This document shows, piece after piece, positions 9,033 to 20,132 of a DNA stretch of 20,956 nt (positions within the stretch are counted from its first letter, which is position 1; each line of letters opens with the position of its first letter). The notes below the pieces were generated by a model. It did no database searches. It was not told the origin of the DNA and saw only the letters and a list, made by a program, of their open reading frames with translations. Origin of the DNA: Parachlorella kessleri (Eukaryota > Chlorophyta > Trebouxiophyceae > Chlorellales > Chlorellaceae); contig BBXU01000045.1 in NCBI GenBank assembly GCA_001598975.1, positions 1 through 20,956 on the forward strand, given 5' to 3'. The position numbers and the translations under genes are program-made.

Positions 9033-12000
9033 CTATTCGCTGTCACTGCCAGAGCTGCCGCTGCTGCCCGAGGTCCCACTACTCCCAGAACTGCCGCTGC
9101 TGCCGCTCGTACCACTGCTGCTGCTGCCACGAGAGCCTGAGCTTCCCGAGTGCGACCGCCGGCGGCGGTCTTTAGGGGGGCTGGGTGACCGGCGGCGGCC
9201 GCGCTCTCCCGAGTCGGGCCTGCGGCCGCCTGGGGTGGGCGAGGGTGAGCGGCGGTGGGGTGGACTGCGGGACACGCTCCGCCCCCTGCAGCAGCCATGA
9301 AGAAGGCAGTTTTGAGTCGTGGGAATGCTGTAGCTGAATTGAGCTGGCTTGTAATTAGCATAATTCCCATGGGCACGCTGCAGGCAACCCTGAAATGCAA
9401 CTCCCCAGGGTGTCCGGTTCAACCAGCATGCTTCCTTAAATCCAGATCACAAGCAGTGCGAAGCGGCATCCAGGAGGCGAGAATGCTAGCCAGAGGTAGT
9501 CGACAGTACCACAAGGTACCTGCTGGGCTCCCGCTTGGCACGCTCTGCACCACTGCCACTGCGCTGCTGCCTTCTGGGAGGGCTGGGGCTCTGGCGACGC
9601 CTCTCAGCCGGGCTATGGCTGCGGCGCGGCGGGCTCCTGCCACTGCGGCGCCTATCGTCTCCACGGGAGCCCCTATAAGGGCTCCTGCTGCTGCGGCGAG
9701 GCGGGCTTCTGCTGTATCGCCTGTCCCTCCTGTCATCCCTGCCGCACACCAAGCTGAGGGTCAGGTACAAGCACGCCCTGACCGCCGCTATGGAAATGAA
9801 TGCTGATGGTCAAGACATGCATACTACGAGCGTGCTGGCACGGAACCAAGTTTTTGTCGATTGCGGCCAATTCCAGACCTCCGCCTGCAGCTATACTGGA
9901 GCTGCTGCTGCCAGACAATTGGTTGTTACTTGAGCGTCGATCCAGGAGGGGGAGGGCTCCCTGAGGTAAACGGAGCACTTGCGATACCTCTGCATGCAGC
10001 ACTGGTGCCCCCACAGCTACGCCAGCTCAAACCCAAGGACGGCAATGGTCTGCCAAGGCAAGCCATGCCCCTCCGCCCACCTCCCTCGGTCATCCTCCCT
10101 GCGCCTTGGGGGCTCATACCGCGCTCCATATCTGCTGTCATAGCCCCTGCCGCCCCTGTCATCGTATCGCCGGCCATCGTACGGCCTCCTATCTCTATCG
10201 TCATAAGTCCGCCTGCTGTCACGCTCCCTAGCTTCATAGCCCCCACCCCGCCCTTCCCTCCCTGCTGGTATCGCTGCCCTGCCACCTCCCCGTTCATCAT
10301 CGGCGCTGCGCCTGCTGCGCTCCTCCCTGTCAGCCCGCCCAGCAGGCCTAGCAGGCTCTTCAAGGCTGGCTGAACGGGAGCGGCTGCGGGGTGCTGCATC
10401 CGCCGCAGCCCTGCCGCGGCCCCTCTCCTTTTGCGCTTCTGCAGCTGTGGGTGATGGCGAGCGCAGCTGGGCGGGGGGAGGGGAGGGCTCGGGCGAGTCA
10501 TGCATGGCCCTGCGCTGGGGCGCCTCCGCGAGCGGCTCTGCCGGCACCCCCGCTGCACGGATTGGCTGCTGCTCAGCTGCAGCGCCAGCAGCAGCAGCGG
10601 CTGCGTTGCGCCGCTTGCGTGGTGGCGAGCGGGAGCGGTTGCCCTCCGACTCCGAGCCGCTACTGCTGGCCTCAGACCCGCTGCTGCTGCTGCCGCCGCT
10701 CTCGCTCTCGCTGCCGCTGCTGCCAGAGGTGGAGGAGGGGCTGGGGGAGCGCCGCGCCTTGCGCTTCTCACCAGCCTGCTTTTCAACGGGCGCGGGGGCT
10801 GCTGCAACTGCCTTGGATGCGACTCTTGCCCGCCCAGGAATCTCCTCAGCCTCCCGCCTTCCATGTGGCTCTGCGCCTGGGCTCCAGCCACGGCCCCTGC
10901 CCTCGTACTGCTGCCGCTGGGGCCGCTGGGGCCCTCGCTCCTCTCGCTCGTAGCCATACTCCTCCACCTCCTCATAGCTGCCACCGTGGTACCTCTCTGG
11001 GGCCTTTTCGCCGCGGTCATAGTATCCCTGCTCGCGTCGGCGGGCGGCTTCTTCCTGCAGGGAGAAGATCAAGGCTGGCCTCAAGGTCCGGCTGGGGATG
11101 CTGCCTTTCTCATGTGGATGGCCAAGGCAGGAACACATCAACAAGCTTGGCAAATCGGACCCTTTGAAGCGCAATCATTCCCTAATAGCAAAGCGACATC
11201 TTTGAAGTGCATACCCCACTGGCTATTAGCTACAAATGGGCCTTCCAGAACAGACCCACAGCCTTGCCACCCACCGAAGCAAGTGTGCTGCCGCAGCGTC
11301 TCCAGGGCAACATCGATGGCTACCAAGCGCGGTACCCCAGAAGGCTGCCACCTACCTTCTTCCGCTGCTCCTCCTCTCTCTTCTGCTTCTCTTCCTCCTT
11401 CTTCCGCTTCTTCTCCGCTTCCTTGGCCTTGCGGGCCTCCTTCTTGGCACGCACCTTGGCCTTCTTCTCGTCCCGCTTGCGCTTGCGCTCCTCCTTCTGT
11501 CGCTTCTTCTCCTCCTCCTTTTGCTTGCGGCTGCGTGGTACGGAGCGCTGACTATGTTTACCAAAAGCGTAAGGTAAGATGCAAGTATGTACAATCACTA
11601 CCCAGCAGGGAGAACCCTCGGGTGACATTCAGTCGGCGCGATGGCAGCTGACAAGAACCGCAAGTGCCTCAAAAGGCCCTCTCCGTGGCCACCATTAGTA
11701 CTCACATCCATGTCAAAGTAGTCGCTGTGAAAATCCTGATGCACTTCTACAACCCCCACATCACTTTCCCAAAAACAAACAATAAACATCATTGGTTCCA
11801 TAATCTAGTCCCACAAGGTGGCTTCCAAACGGGCCCCGTGCTTGCGCCTTTGACAGCCAACACCCAAGCTAAGCGCCAAACAACACTTTACCTCCTCAGA
11901 AAAACCCAGTACCTAGCCACGCGTCCTCCAAGCCCCCTTCAGCACACCACGCCCACCAACCAGTTACCGCCCCTCCGCATCGTACTACTACTAGCTCCTC

Positions 12001-13380
12001 ACGCTTTCACCAAGAGTCGCCAGCCACAACCCCTTGGCCCTCCTCCGCCCCCTCCCATGTCCACCCACCGTCCACCCCTCCTCCTCCTCCTCCTCCCCCT
12101 TCACTCACGCTCGCTCCTTCTCCTTGGCCTCCCTCTCCGCAATGCGCTCCTGCCGCCGCTGCTCCTGCAGCTCCTGGTCAAAGGCCTCGCCCTCCTTGGC
12201 CTCCGCACCCAGCCCAAACGCAGCTCGCAGCTTGTCCATCTGCTCCACCTTACGACGGGCTATCTCGTGGGTCTCCGAGGCGAGCCTGCAGCCAGGCAGA
12301 CAGGACAGGTAGAAGAAAGGCGGCTTTGGGGAGACCCATCCTGGTTCGGGCGCCGGCACACAAGCTCAGCCCGATTGCGCTCTGTGCCCTATCGATTACC
12401 ACTTTCACAACAAACTTTCAGTGAATCAGCACTTGAGTGCAGGTCACAGCATGAAGCCCATAGACCGCATATGCGAGGCAGGGGCACCGGGACAGCGTTA
12501 TATGTACTGAAAGACGGCGCTAATTACTATTGGAACACCGCTTCAACAAGTTGAGGCAGCCGCAGCCCTGCGACGTGCTACACCATGCGCCGTAGCCCTG
12601 TTGTAGGCTGCCACATGGCTGATCCAACCAGCAAGCCCGGCTAAGAAAGCAGATCATCCACTCACTTGTCCGGCGCTGCCTGCTGCGCCTGCAACTCCGC
12701 CTTTGCCTCCAGCTCCACGCGGTGCTGCCCCAGCTTCTCTTCAATCTCCTCCTCTCCAAGGCTGCAGCAGGACAATCGCAAGGCAGCACTTGGCAGCACT
12801 TGAAGCCACCACAAAGGCACATATTTTTGCAGCCGGGCTTTCCGGTGGCCAACGTTGGGTCCAAACCCAAGGGTGCCAGCTGAGCACCGCCAACGACTGA
12901 ACCCAAGGGTGCCAGCGAAGCACCACCCAGACCAAAAGCAAGACTTGCACACACTCCTTGCGAGGGGAACCCAACAACAGATCAGACTTCTTGCGACAGG
13001 GACCGGTACCCACAGTTGTTTCCTTAACACAGCTCCTCGACGCGCCCTCTCGGCTGGAAGCAAAAGCTGCTCACTCACCCCTCATCCTCCAGCTGCGCCC
13101 TCATCACCTCCACCTCCAGTTCTATCTCCCGCTTGCGATTGTGTTCCAGAATGCCCTGGTTGGGCTTGCGCTGGACAGGCCCGCGGTCATCATCGCGGTC
13201 AGTGCGCTGTGGGGGTGGTCCCCGCAGGTTGAATTTATTGGTCTGCACATAGCCGCTGGTCCCCGTTCCACGTGGCGTGAGAATGCCGATGCCTGCAAGG
13301 CACGGACAGTGCATGGTTCATGCCAACCATGCCACGTTAAGGTGTTGGATTGCTTGACCACTCAACCCACCATTATACAT
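9033..13380 (-). CDS. CWC21: CWC21/SRRM2-like pre-mRNA splicing factor (cwf21 domain, RS-rich)
   Basis: Predicted spliceosome component; yeast Cwc21 and human SRRM2 contact Prp8/Snu114 through the cwf21 region near the catalytic centre. Exons on the minus strand: 13380-13371, 13292-13079, 12761-12666, 12285-12109, 11530-11356, 11054-10081, 9738-9520, 9285-9033; 2118 nt, 705 aa, phases consistent. The first exon codes only MYN plus one base; joined to exon 2 it gives MYNGIGILTPRGTGTSGYVQ, the universal start of this family. The cwf21 domain follows at about residues 53-106 (NQGILEHNRKREIELE, then LGEEEIEEKLGQHR). Residues about 107-224 are a Lys/Glu/Arg-rich probable coiled coil. Residues about 225-705 are disordered: SRSRSPPRKRR, Ser/Glu runs, YDDRGGRGY repeats, RSPPRR repeats, ending in Ser/Gly repeats and SDSE. 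The RS tail is far longer than in yeast Cwc21 (135 aa), so the layout is SRRM2-like though much shorter than human SRRM2. Boundaries in the low-complexity part are less certain. Confidence 0.88.
11531..12108 (-). other. Long intron of the CWC21-like gene
   Basis: The 578-nt intron joins GAGCGAGC|GTGAGT (exon 4) to CCACGCAG|C (exon 5). Just after the donor on the sense strand is a (GGA)n run (about 12078-12097, TCC on plus). I see no nested gene or RNA in it. Confidence 0.6.
12864..12926. repeat. Intronic direct repeat, 36-bp period
   Basis: A 17-bp unit (AACCCAAGGGTGCCAGC) occurs at 12864-12880 and 12900-12916. The match extends with a few changes through AGCACC.CC after each copy. It lies in the CWC21-like intron 12762-13078. 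Confidence 0.7.
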
Positions 13381-13717
13381 CGTCCCAAGGCTGCAGCGCT
13401 AAGCTGCGTCCTAGGCTGCAGCCGAGACTGCTGATGGTCAGGTGTTAGCTTGATCAGCTCTGCTAAACGCGAACAAAAATAGTGATACCTTGTTGAGGCC
13501 TGCAACGGCCCGTGCATCATTGATGAAAGGTTGTAACCAGGCACGCGTACCGGGCATAGTACAGCCTGGCACTCCTCTCACACTGCCCCTTCAATCAACC
13601 ATGCCTGTGCCTTTCTCCAAATAGTCGGTATCACTGGGCTATTGCAGCCATCGCGTAGACCGGCACTCCTGTTTGCTTCTGCTGGGCACGGCACATGATC
13701 GACGCAGCGGGGTCCAG
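13381..13717. promoter_or_regulatory. Divergent intergenic region between the CWC21-like gene and PAT1
   Basis: Only 337 bp separate the two start codons, which point away from each other. The segment must hold both 5' UTRs and probably a shared or bidirectional promoter. Next to the CWC21 start, AGGCTGCAGC is repeated at 13388-13397 and 13413-13422. A small A-rich patch lies near 13474-13481, and CATCATTGATG near 13515-13525 is a short imperfect palindrome. No clear TATA box is seen. The promoter role is inferred from position. Confidence 0.55.
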
Positions 13718-16700
13718 ATGACGGCACCAGATGAAGGCTTTCAAAGTGCTGAGGTGGACAAAGGCCAGGTGCTGGTCCCCAAGGGCCGTTTTCGGCACCA
13801 CATGGTTGAAGCCCTCCCGTTGTTGTCTGTTTTGTTCTGTTCATCTGCTCCTGCAGACGACTGACCTTGTGTCAGCCAAGCTTGCAGGCTGGGGAGCCTG
13901 ACTTTGACGCCTCCCAGTTCTTTGGAGGTAACTCATTCTTTGGGGACCTGACCGCCGCACACCACGATGGTGGCCTGCTGGAAGGAGCGCTGGAGGTGCG
14001 GCCCCTACCTGTCCAAACGTATTGCCCCACCTTGGCAGGCGTGTGCTAATAAAAACAGATAGCTGGCCTTGACAGGCGTGGCAGGTCCATGCGCCTGGTG
14101 GCGCAAACTCTTATATTTGAGTGTTCTGCCGTACCAAGCAGGAAGGGCTGGAGGCTCCCCCAGAGGAAGAGCTGGCCATGGACCCAGACCTACAGCTGGA
14201 GGAAGAAGAGGACCTGTCCTATGCCAGCATGTTTGCGCTGGGCCTGGAGAGTGACCGGCGTGCTGCCGCTGCGGCCGCTGCCGAGGGCCCCAGCCCAGCC
14301 GGTGCTAGCCTTGGGGGATATGCCGCGCTGGGCGATTTTGAAACCGCAGCTATGACGAATGGTGCGAGCCACTTCCAAGAGGTAAGCTTACGGGAAGCGG
14401 GAAGCGGCGGGAAGCAGCGGGTTGCAGAGGGTGTGAGTGAGGTGCAATGGCGTGAGTAGGGTTGCGCGCGACACATTCGATAGCCAGGAATGTTTTTTTG
14501 TAGAATTCTGCTGAAGCCCAAGCGTACAATATCTTTCTTCACAGGCAGTGAGAACTAGCTGCTTGTTTTGTCCGCGCTGTAGGCTGATGCACCCTTGACC
14601 ACACCTCCTGCGAAGCTCAAGTCAGGCAGCATAGCACTGGGTGGGCTGCTGACTGGCACTCCCTCCTCCAGCATGCCCATCACGCTGGGGCAAGGCTTTG
14701 GCAGCAGTGATGGCTTCCTGGGAGACACCGCTGGCTTTGGCGGCCCGGCATCCCAGCCACAGCCACTGCTCGATCCAGCCATTGCGCACATTGGGTCCCT
14801 GCCGCAGCCGCTGCTGCAGCAGCAGCAGCTCCCTATGATGCAGCAGCAGTATCCGCCTGCGATGCTTGGGTTGGGGGGCACGGCGGTGAGTGTCCTGTTG
14901 TTCCACCTCACCTGTCCTGCCGCAGGACCGTCGAACGGTCGGCTCCTGCAGGGCAATGCAGCAGTTGATGCCTGACGGGCCCAGGGGAAGCGTTGCTGTC
15001 GGATTGTAAGCCATGCATTGTTGTCAGTTGCCGTTGGGGATTGCTATCCTGTTGGCAAGCTATGATCGCCGTTGCGTTTGCATTCCATGTGTGCAGCGCG
15101 CGCTGTCCGCTCAGGAGTTGGAAGCTCAGTTGTTGGGTGGGGGTGCCCCACCTCCGGGCGGCCTGGCAGGCCATCAACAGCCTCCACCACCCCCTTATCA
15201 GCCTATACCAGGCGGCCAGTTCCCACCGCCTCCCCCACACATGCCGCTCCCCATGCATGGCGTGCCGCAGCAGCAGCTCCCGCCCTTCCAGCAGATGCAG
15301 CCGCATCCTGGGCACCCGCAGCAGCATCTGCAGCCGCCGCCTCTGGATGCCAATGGGAATCCGATTCTCAGGCCCCCGCCGCCACCCATACATCCTGACG
15401 GGATGATGCCCCCGGGGGCCCACAGGCCTATGAGACCCCCTGGCTTTGGTCCTGTTCACCACCCACATCAGCGGCCCTTCCCGCCGCCACCTCCCTTTCC
15501 CTTCATGCAGCAGCAGCAACTGGGTGGAGGGGGCCTCCCGACACACCCGCAGCAGCACCCTCCGCCGCCCCACCACCACCACATGCAGGGCCCCCCTCCA
15601 CCGCCGCTGCCGCTGGGCGGGGGCATGCCGCGAGGGCCCATGGGCCTGCGGCCGGGGATGTTCCCGCCGGGGATGCGCCCCAGTGGCGGGCCGCAGGGGC
15701 CTTTCCGGCCGCAAGGGCCCGGTGGCATGCCTCTGGGCCCTCCAGGGCATCCGGGCAATGCCTGGGGCCGCCCGCAGGGCCTGCCGCCTCCTGGCTTCCA
15801 TCCGCACCAGCAGCAGCAGCAGCCCACGCTGGCACAGAGGCTGAGGGCGCTCAACCTGGCCGACAGGTGGGGCGGCCCTGGACGCTGGGTATTTGTGGAG
15901 GAGTGTGTGTGGACGGTTAGTGGTCACCTGGAGTCGATGGCAGGCTGGGTGTTGGTGCCTTGAGCACACTCCTATCTGCTTGGCCCCTGGTGTGCTGAAG
16001 CTTGAGGTGAGACGTGGGGTCGAGCAGTCCTAGGGAAGCTCGACATTGCCCTTGACACTGCCGCCCTGCCCTCGAAATTGTCCGATCCTGAGGTCGTAGT
16101 AGCGGGTTGTATGCACCTCTTGTCTCGCAGGCACGAGGCTGAGCGCTACCCCGTCCTGCGGCGGCGGTACCACTCCAAGTATATGGACCACGAGGACATA
16201 GAGTCCATACTGCACATGCAGGTCAGCAGCATTGGGTACTGCCACTGTGGCCAGGCATATATGCAGTTCTGAGCCTGCGAGCGGGTTGAGTCTGGGAGCG
16301 GGTGGTGCGTGTTAATGTATGTTGTAGGGATAACGGTGACGTGGCATTGCGCCCACAGCGCCGAGCAGCCGACCTGCAGCAGTGGGTCACACCTGGGAGC
16401 GAAGGTCCCGTGTAACTGCGCACCAGCCTTTGGCGGAGACCGCTCTCCCCTGCCCTGCCCTGTGCAGTGGCGGCCACTGCACATGGGGCTGCCGTACGTG
16501 GAGGACTACTATTACCAGGCCTTTGTCTACAAGCACTACAACCGGCGCAACAGGCGCACCTTTGCCCCCGAATCAGGTACACATGCCGCTGCGCCTGTGC
16601 TGCTGGGCTGAGTCTGTACGCATGAGTAGGCCGCCGTCCATGTTGTATCGCTGGCTGTGAAGCCGGTGCGCGTGGCTTGTCGTTCGGGTGCTTTTCTGCG

Positions 16701-19202
16701 CACTTGCCCCAGCACGCCCACAGTAGTGCAGCAGATGCAGCCCTACCCTACCTGGGGACGGCGCCAGGCTCCCTGCTTCCTCTGGCATGAGCTGCACAAG
16801 TAGCATGTGCATGACCCGCGTCCGCGGTTGGCTGGGTTGGCTGCCCCGCAGTGCGCGAGCTGGCGCCCACCGAGAAGGTCGCGCCCGACCAGGTGGCCTT
16901 TGTGAGGCTGGAGGGCCTGGGCAAGGTCCCCTTCTCCAACATACGCAGGTGGGCGGGTTGGCTGGCTGGCTGGCGAATGCCCTAGCCTCAAACTCTTGGT
17001 GTGGTGTGAGTCCCTGGGGTGCTCCGTTGTTGCTGTTGGGCACAGTGTAGTCGCTGTAGGGGGTGAGCGCTTAGCTGCCTTCAAACAGTCAGCCTCCGAT
17101 GCGGGTACTTACTAAGTGATGCATTTTGGCCTTTGTTGCCCTATCTACTGCCAATATATGAAATCTTTAGGTATACCATTATATTTATCGGTCTCTTCAA
17201 GGAGCTGTTTGCTTCCCCGCTCCAGGCCCCGACCGCTCATGGACCTTAACCCGCCACAAGATAGCCAGGCAGAAGAGACCGACACTGGCCCAGGCGGCGC
17301 CGACGGTGCGGCAGCAGAGGGCGGCACCGCCACTGGTGCTGCTGCTGCTCCCCCGTCCAAGCCGTTGGAGCAGGAGCCGCTGCTGGCAGCGAGGATCATG
17401 ATCGAGGACTGCATGGCGCTGCTCCTGGATGTGGAGGACATTGACCGCATCTTTGGGGCGGCCGGAGCAGGTGAGCTGGGTGTCCCAGGGAGAGCTTGTG
17501 CGCTGCCGCTTCGCAGCAGGAGGGCTGTTGCCTGCGGGGCTAGGGCGGGGACCAGCGGCTGGCTGCATGCGCCCTGGAGAGAGCTGAGGTAGGGGCATGC
17601 CATGTACTGTCTACCACTGGTCCATTGGGACCGAGGCAGCCAAGCTGTTCCCGTCCAGGGAGCATGCACGTAGGCAAAATGCGGGCTTCACCCACCGCTG
17701 CCCTTGCTGCTTGCCTGTCCGCAGCCCAGCTGGAGGCTGAGGGCGCGCTGCGCACGAGGCGCGTGCTTCTCATGGAGGGCTTTGCCGTGTCGCTGCGCCT
17801 GCCGGAGTCGCCGGTGCCCTCTAAAGCGCACCGCACCCCCTCCTCCGATGAGCTCTCAGCCGCAGCCGCCGAGCCCGGCAGCGCCGGCGGGGCCGGCGGC
17901 CCCTCCGGCAGGCCCGAGATGGGTGACGGCGTCTTCCTGAGGCTGATGTCGCTGCCCAAGGGCAAGACGCTGACCGCGCGGGCATTGCGGCTGGTGTACC
18001 CTCCGGCCGCCGCGGAGGGCCCCAGGAGCGGCAGCAGCCAGTCGCTCGGCGGGGGCGGGGACACACCAAAGGCTGCGGGGGCCGCGGGCGCGGGCGGTGA
18101 CCAGCAGCCGCAGGGGCCGCCCAACCTGCGGGTGGTGTGGGCGGTGATGCGCAACCTGCGGGCGCTGTTCAGCGGCAGGACCAGCGCCGGGCGGGGCGGC
18201 AAGGTAGGGAAGTCACGTGGTCGGCTGGCGCTGGCATGCTGGCATGTGTTATCTACGAATGAGCTGTTATGGTCGGGTCGTGGGTAGTATGCACAGCATC
18301 TGGTCTGCTCCTTCAAGGGCTCTGGCTTGTACAATATGTGATGTCCCGTAAAGTCTTGCCAGCAGGGTCCGCAGCTGCTGAGCGTTGTGTTGGGGCGCGC
18401 AGGATGGCTTTGCCGCGAAGGACGACCTAGCGGCTTCGTCCAAGCTGGCGGTCTCTGCGGCCAGCCTGCTCAGGCAACTCCCGCATGCGCACGCTGTGTG
18501 CGACTGCCTGGACGCTGTGCTGGCTGGGGACCTGGACGGGGCAGGGCTGGCGGGCGCTGATGCCCTGCTGATGCCGCTGCTGGCGCCAGGTGCGGGTCGC
18601 GTTGTTGCTGGGCATCACCAGGAAGGGGCTGACCTGCTTGGTGGCTGGACAGCGTGCTGAGGAGGGTTGCGCATCGTGGACGCTAGGCATCAGAGAGAGT
18701 TTTTGAAGGGGATTGAAGTGAGCTCGTCAAGGTAGGTCGTGGGGCCCCTGGGTATTGCCCACTTGCAGGGTAGCCACTGCCCATGCACATTGAGTCTTGC
18801 GTGCTGACATTAAGCGGTGTTTCTATCTTATTTGCAGGGCACAAGGCCTCCGACACACAGGTTCCCTGGCTGGGCAGCGTGCTGGAGGCCCTGCTGCAGC
18901 GTGCCGCTGAGCTGGACCTTGCGCCCGACACCTCTGCAGCCGCTGGGCCCGCTGAGGCAGCAGCTGGAGCTGAGCTGGCTGGGCGCTGGCGCCAGGAGTT
19001 TGATACGCTCTATACCCTGGTGCACCGCCACACGTCCGCGCTGCATGAGGCCTTTAAAGCGGGGCGCGAGGTGGGGGACGCTGAGGGGTGCGCTGAGGTG
19101 CGGGGCTTGGTGCCCATCGGGTTGGCGCGGACCATGCTGCCGCTGTGCCGCAAAGCGCAGCAGGATGAGCTGAGGGCGATACTAGTGGACATCGGGGCGT
19201 GA
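13718..19202 (+). CDS. PAT1: PAT1 homolog, mRNA decapping activator / P-body scaffold
   Basis: Cytoplasmic scaffold that links deadenylated mRNA, the LSM1-7 ring and DDX6/Dhh1 to the decapping enzyme. Exons: 13718-13753, 13888-13995, 14142-14381, 14583-14885, 15097-15866, 16131-16221, 16468-16576, 16852-16948, 17226-17470, 17725-18203, 18403-18589, 18838-19202; 3030 nt, 1009 aa (Arabidopsis PAT1 about 790, human PATL1 770). The N-terminal part has FDASQFFGG, close to FDASQ..FFG of plant PAT1. Residues about 230-480 are Pro/Gln/His/Gly-rich. The conserved core begins LAQRLRALNLADR, then ERYPVLRRRYHSKYM, DIESILHMQ, LPYVEDYYYQAFVYKHYNRR and GLGKVPFSNIRRPRPLMDL. The PatC helical part follows: MIEDCMALLLDVEDIDRI, LPKGKTLTARALRLVYP, LRVVWAVMRNLRALFSG and WRQEFDTLYTLVHRH. 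Extra length comes from the Pro-rich exon and Ala/Gly-rich loops around residues 720-790. The core is very secure. The first exon (12 codons, weak GTGGAC donor) is the least certain. Confidence 0.92.
15130..15835 (+). other. Low-complexity Pro/Gln/His-rich segment of PAT1
   Basis: One 770-nt exon encodes polyproline runs, Gln runs (CAG repeats), an HHHH stretch and Gly-Met-Pro-rich repeats such as MPRGPMG and PGMFPPGM. It sits between the acidic N-terminal part and the conserved core, where PAT1 proteins of yeast, plants and animals also have a Pro-rich spacer. The exon is probably real coding sequence, since it stays open and ends in the conserved core. Confidence 0.75.
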
Positions 19203-19474
19203 GAAGGTCTTCAGTCTCTCTGTGGGGTGCACAGACCGCGCCATGGGAGTATGGGGTTGGTTGGCGGGGAAAGATGGGTATAGGGTTGGCGGCTGGCCCT
19301 GCTGGATGGGGGCGTCAAGTGTGGTGAATAAGGGGATACATGGGCGCCAAGACTTGCTTGATTAGAGCTGCCTCACAGACAGCGGGAAGACGCTGCACTC
19401 AAAGGGCAGTGATATGCTGGTAGTGACAAGGGTGACTGGTGCGCACGTCACTTTCCCAACTACCACTGGGCACT

Positions 19475-19479
19475 TGTAA
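19475..19479 (+). promoter_or_regulatory. Poly(A) signal TGTAA for PAT1
   Basis: TGTAA lies 273 nt after the PAT1 stop codon. A second TGTAA at 19681-19685 could serve as a distal signal. Confidence 0.6.
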
Positions 19480-19973
19480 GGTGGTTGCTACCGGGATCTG
19501 ACACAGGGGCGGCAGTCCATATTTGAGCGACTTGCCACCCCGCTCAAAGCTTATTAACCGATCAGCTGGCTGCCCAGTTCGTTACCCACCTGCTGACAAC
19601 AATTTCCTGATTTCCTGTTACGCTGCCTTTCTGACGTTGGGTTTTCTGCATGTGTGTTCTTGAAAGTCCTGAGGTTACTTTGTAAACACAGTTACTGAAA
19701 AAGCAGTGCGAAAATACCCCCGTTTTGACAACCGCCTCTTCAAACAATCTGTCCTACAGGCTCAAGGAGTTGTGACACACCCTGCAAAACTTAAAGTAGC
19801 GACGTGTATCCAAAATTGCTGGCAGTCACATCATTGAGGTTCCATGCTTGGTGTTTCCAGCGCATTACGCGCAGCCACGCGTTAGCCACCACCAGAAGGC
19901 CCTGGGTCCCAAGACAGCTGTACAGATCAGTGATGCCTGCCCTAGTACAATTAGACTTGGCTCATGTCCAACT

Positions 19974-19978
19974 TTACA
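19974..19978 (-). promoter_or_regulatory. Poly(A) signal TGTAA for the sulfotransferase-like gene
   Basis: TTACA on the plus strand gives TGTAA on the minus strand, 155 nt past the stop codon at 20135-20133. The spacing matches the other genes here. Confidence 0.6.
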
Positions 19979-20132
19979 TCCTTACGCTGGGACGCCAGAG
20001 CAGTATGCAGCTGAGTGTGTAGCCACTGCTTGTCCTAGTCCTGTCCAGTATAACAGCGTACAGCCACGTGACCATGCTGCCGTGAGTCCCCCAAACGGGG
20101 CCAACAATAAGCCCCCGACTGCTTGTCCTGGG

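Larger units (their letters stand above)
19203..20132. other. Tail-to-tail intergenic region between PAT1 and the sulfotransferase-like gene
   Basis: This 930-bp stretch holds the PAT1 3' UTR on the plus strand and the 3' UTR of the right-hand gene on the minus strand. It contains two plus-strand TGTAA sites and one minus-strand TGTAA. I see no other gene, RNA or mobile element. Confidence 0.55.

Noticed and set aside
9926..11020. Minus-strand open frame of about 360 codons overlapping the large CWC21-like exon
   Set aside because: It is an alternative frame of the same repetitive exon. The frame giving SRSRSPP and YDDRGG repeats joins correctly to the exons on both sides.
11352..11594. Arg/Ser-rich reading of the Lys/Glu exon in another frame
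   Set aside because: Repeated AAG/GAG codons give Arg-rich translations in a shifted frame. Only the Lys/Glu frame keeps phase with neighbouring exons.
13532..13536. TGTAA in the CWC21/PAT1 intergenic region
   Set aside because: It sits upstream of PAT1 and antisense to the CWC21-like 5' side, with no gene ending before it. A 5-mer is expected by chance.
14908..15969. Long open frame (about 350 codons) on the minus strand
   Set aside because: It is antisense to the Pro-rich PAT1 exon and open only because of GC- and CCN-rich composition. Its protein is Arg/His/Gln-rich with no recognisable domain, while the plus strand leads into conserved PAT1 motifs.
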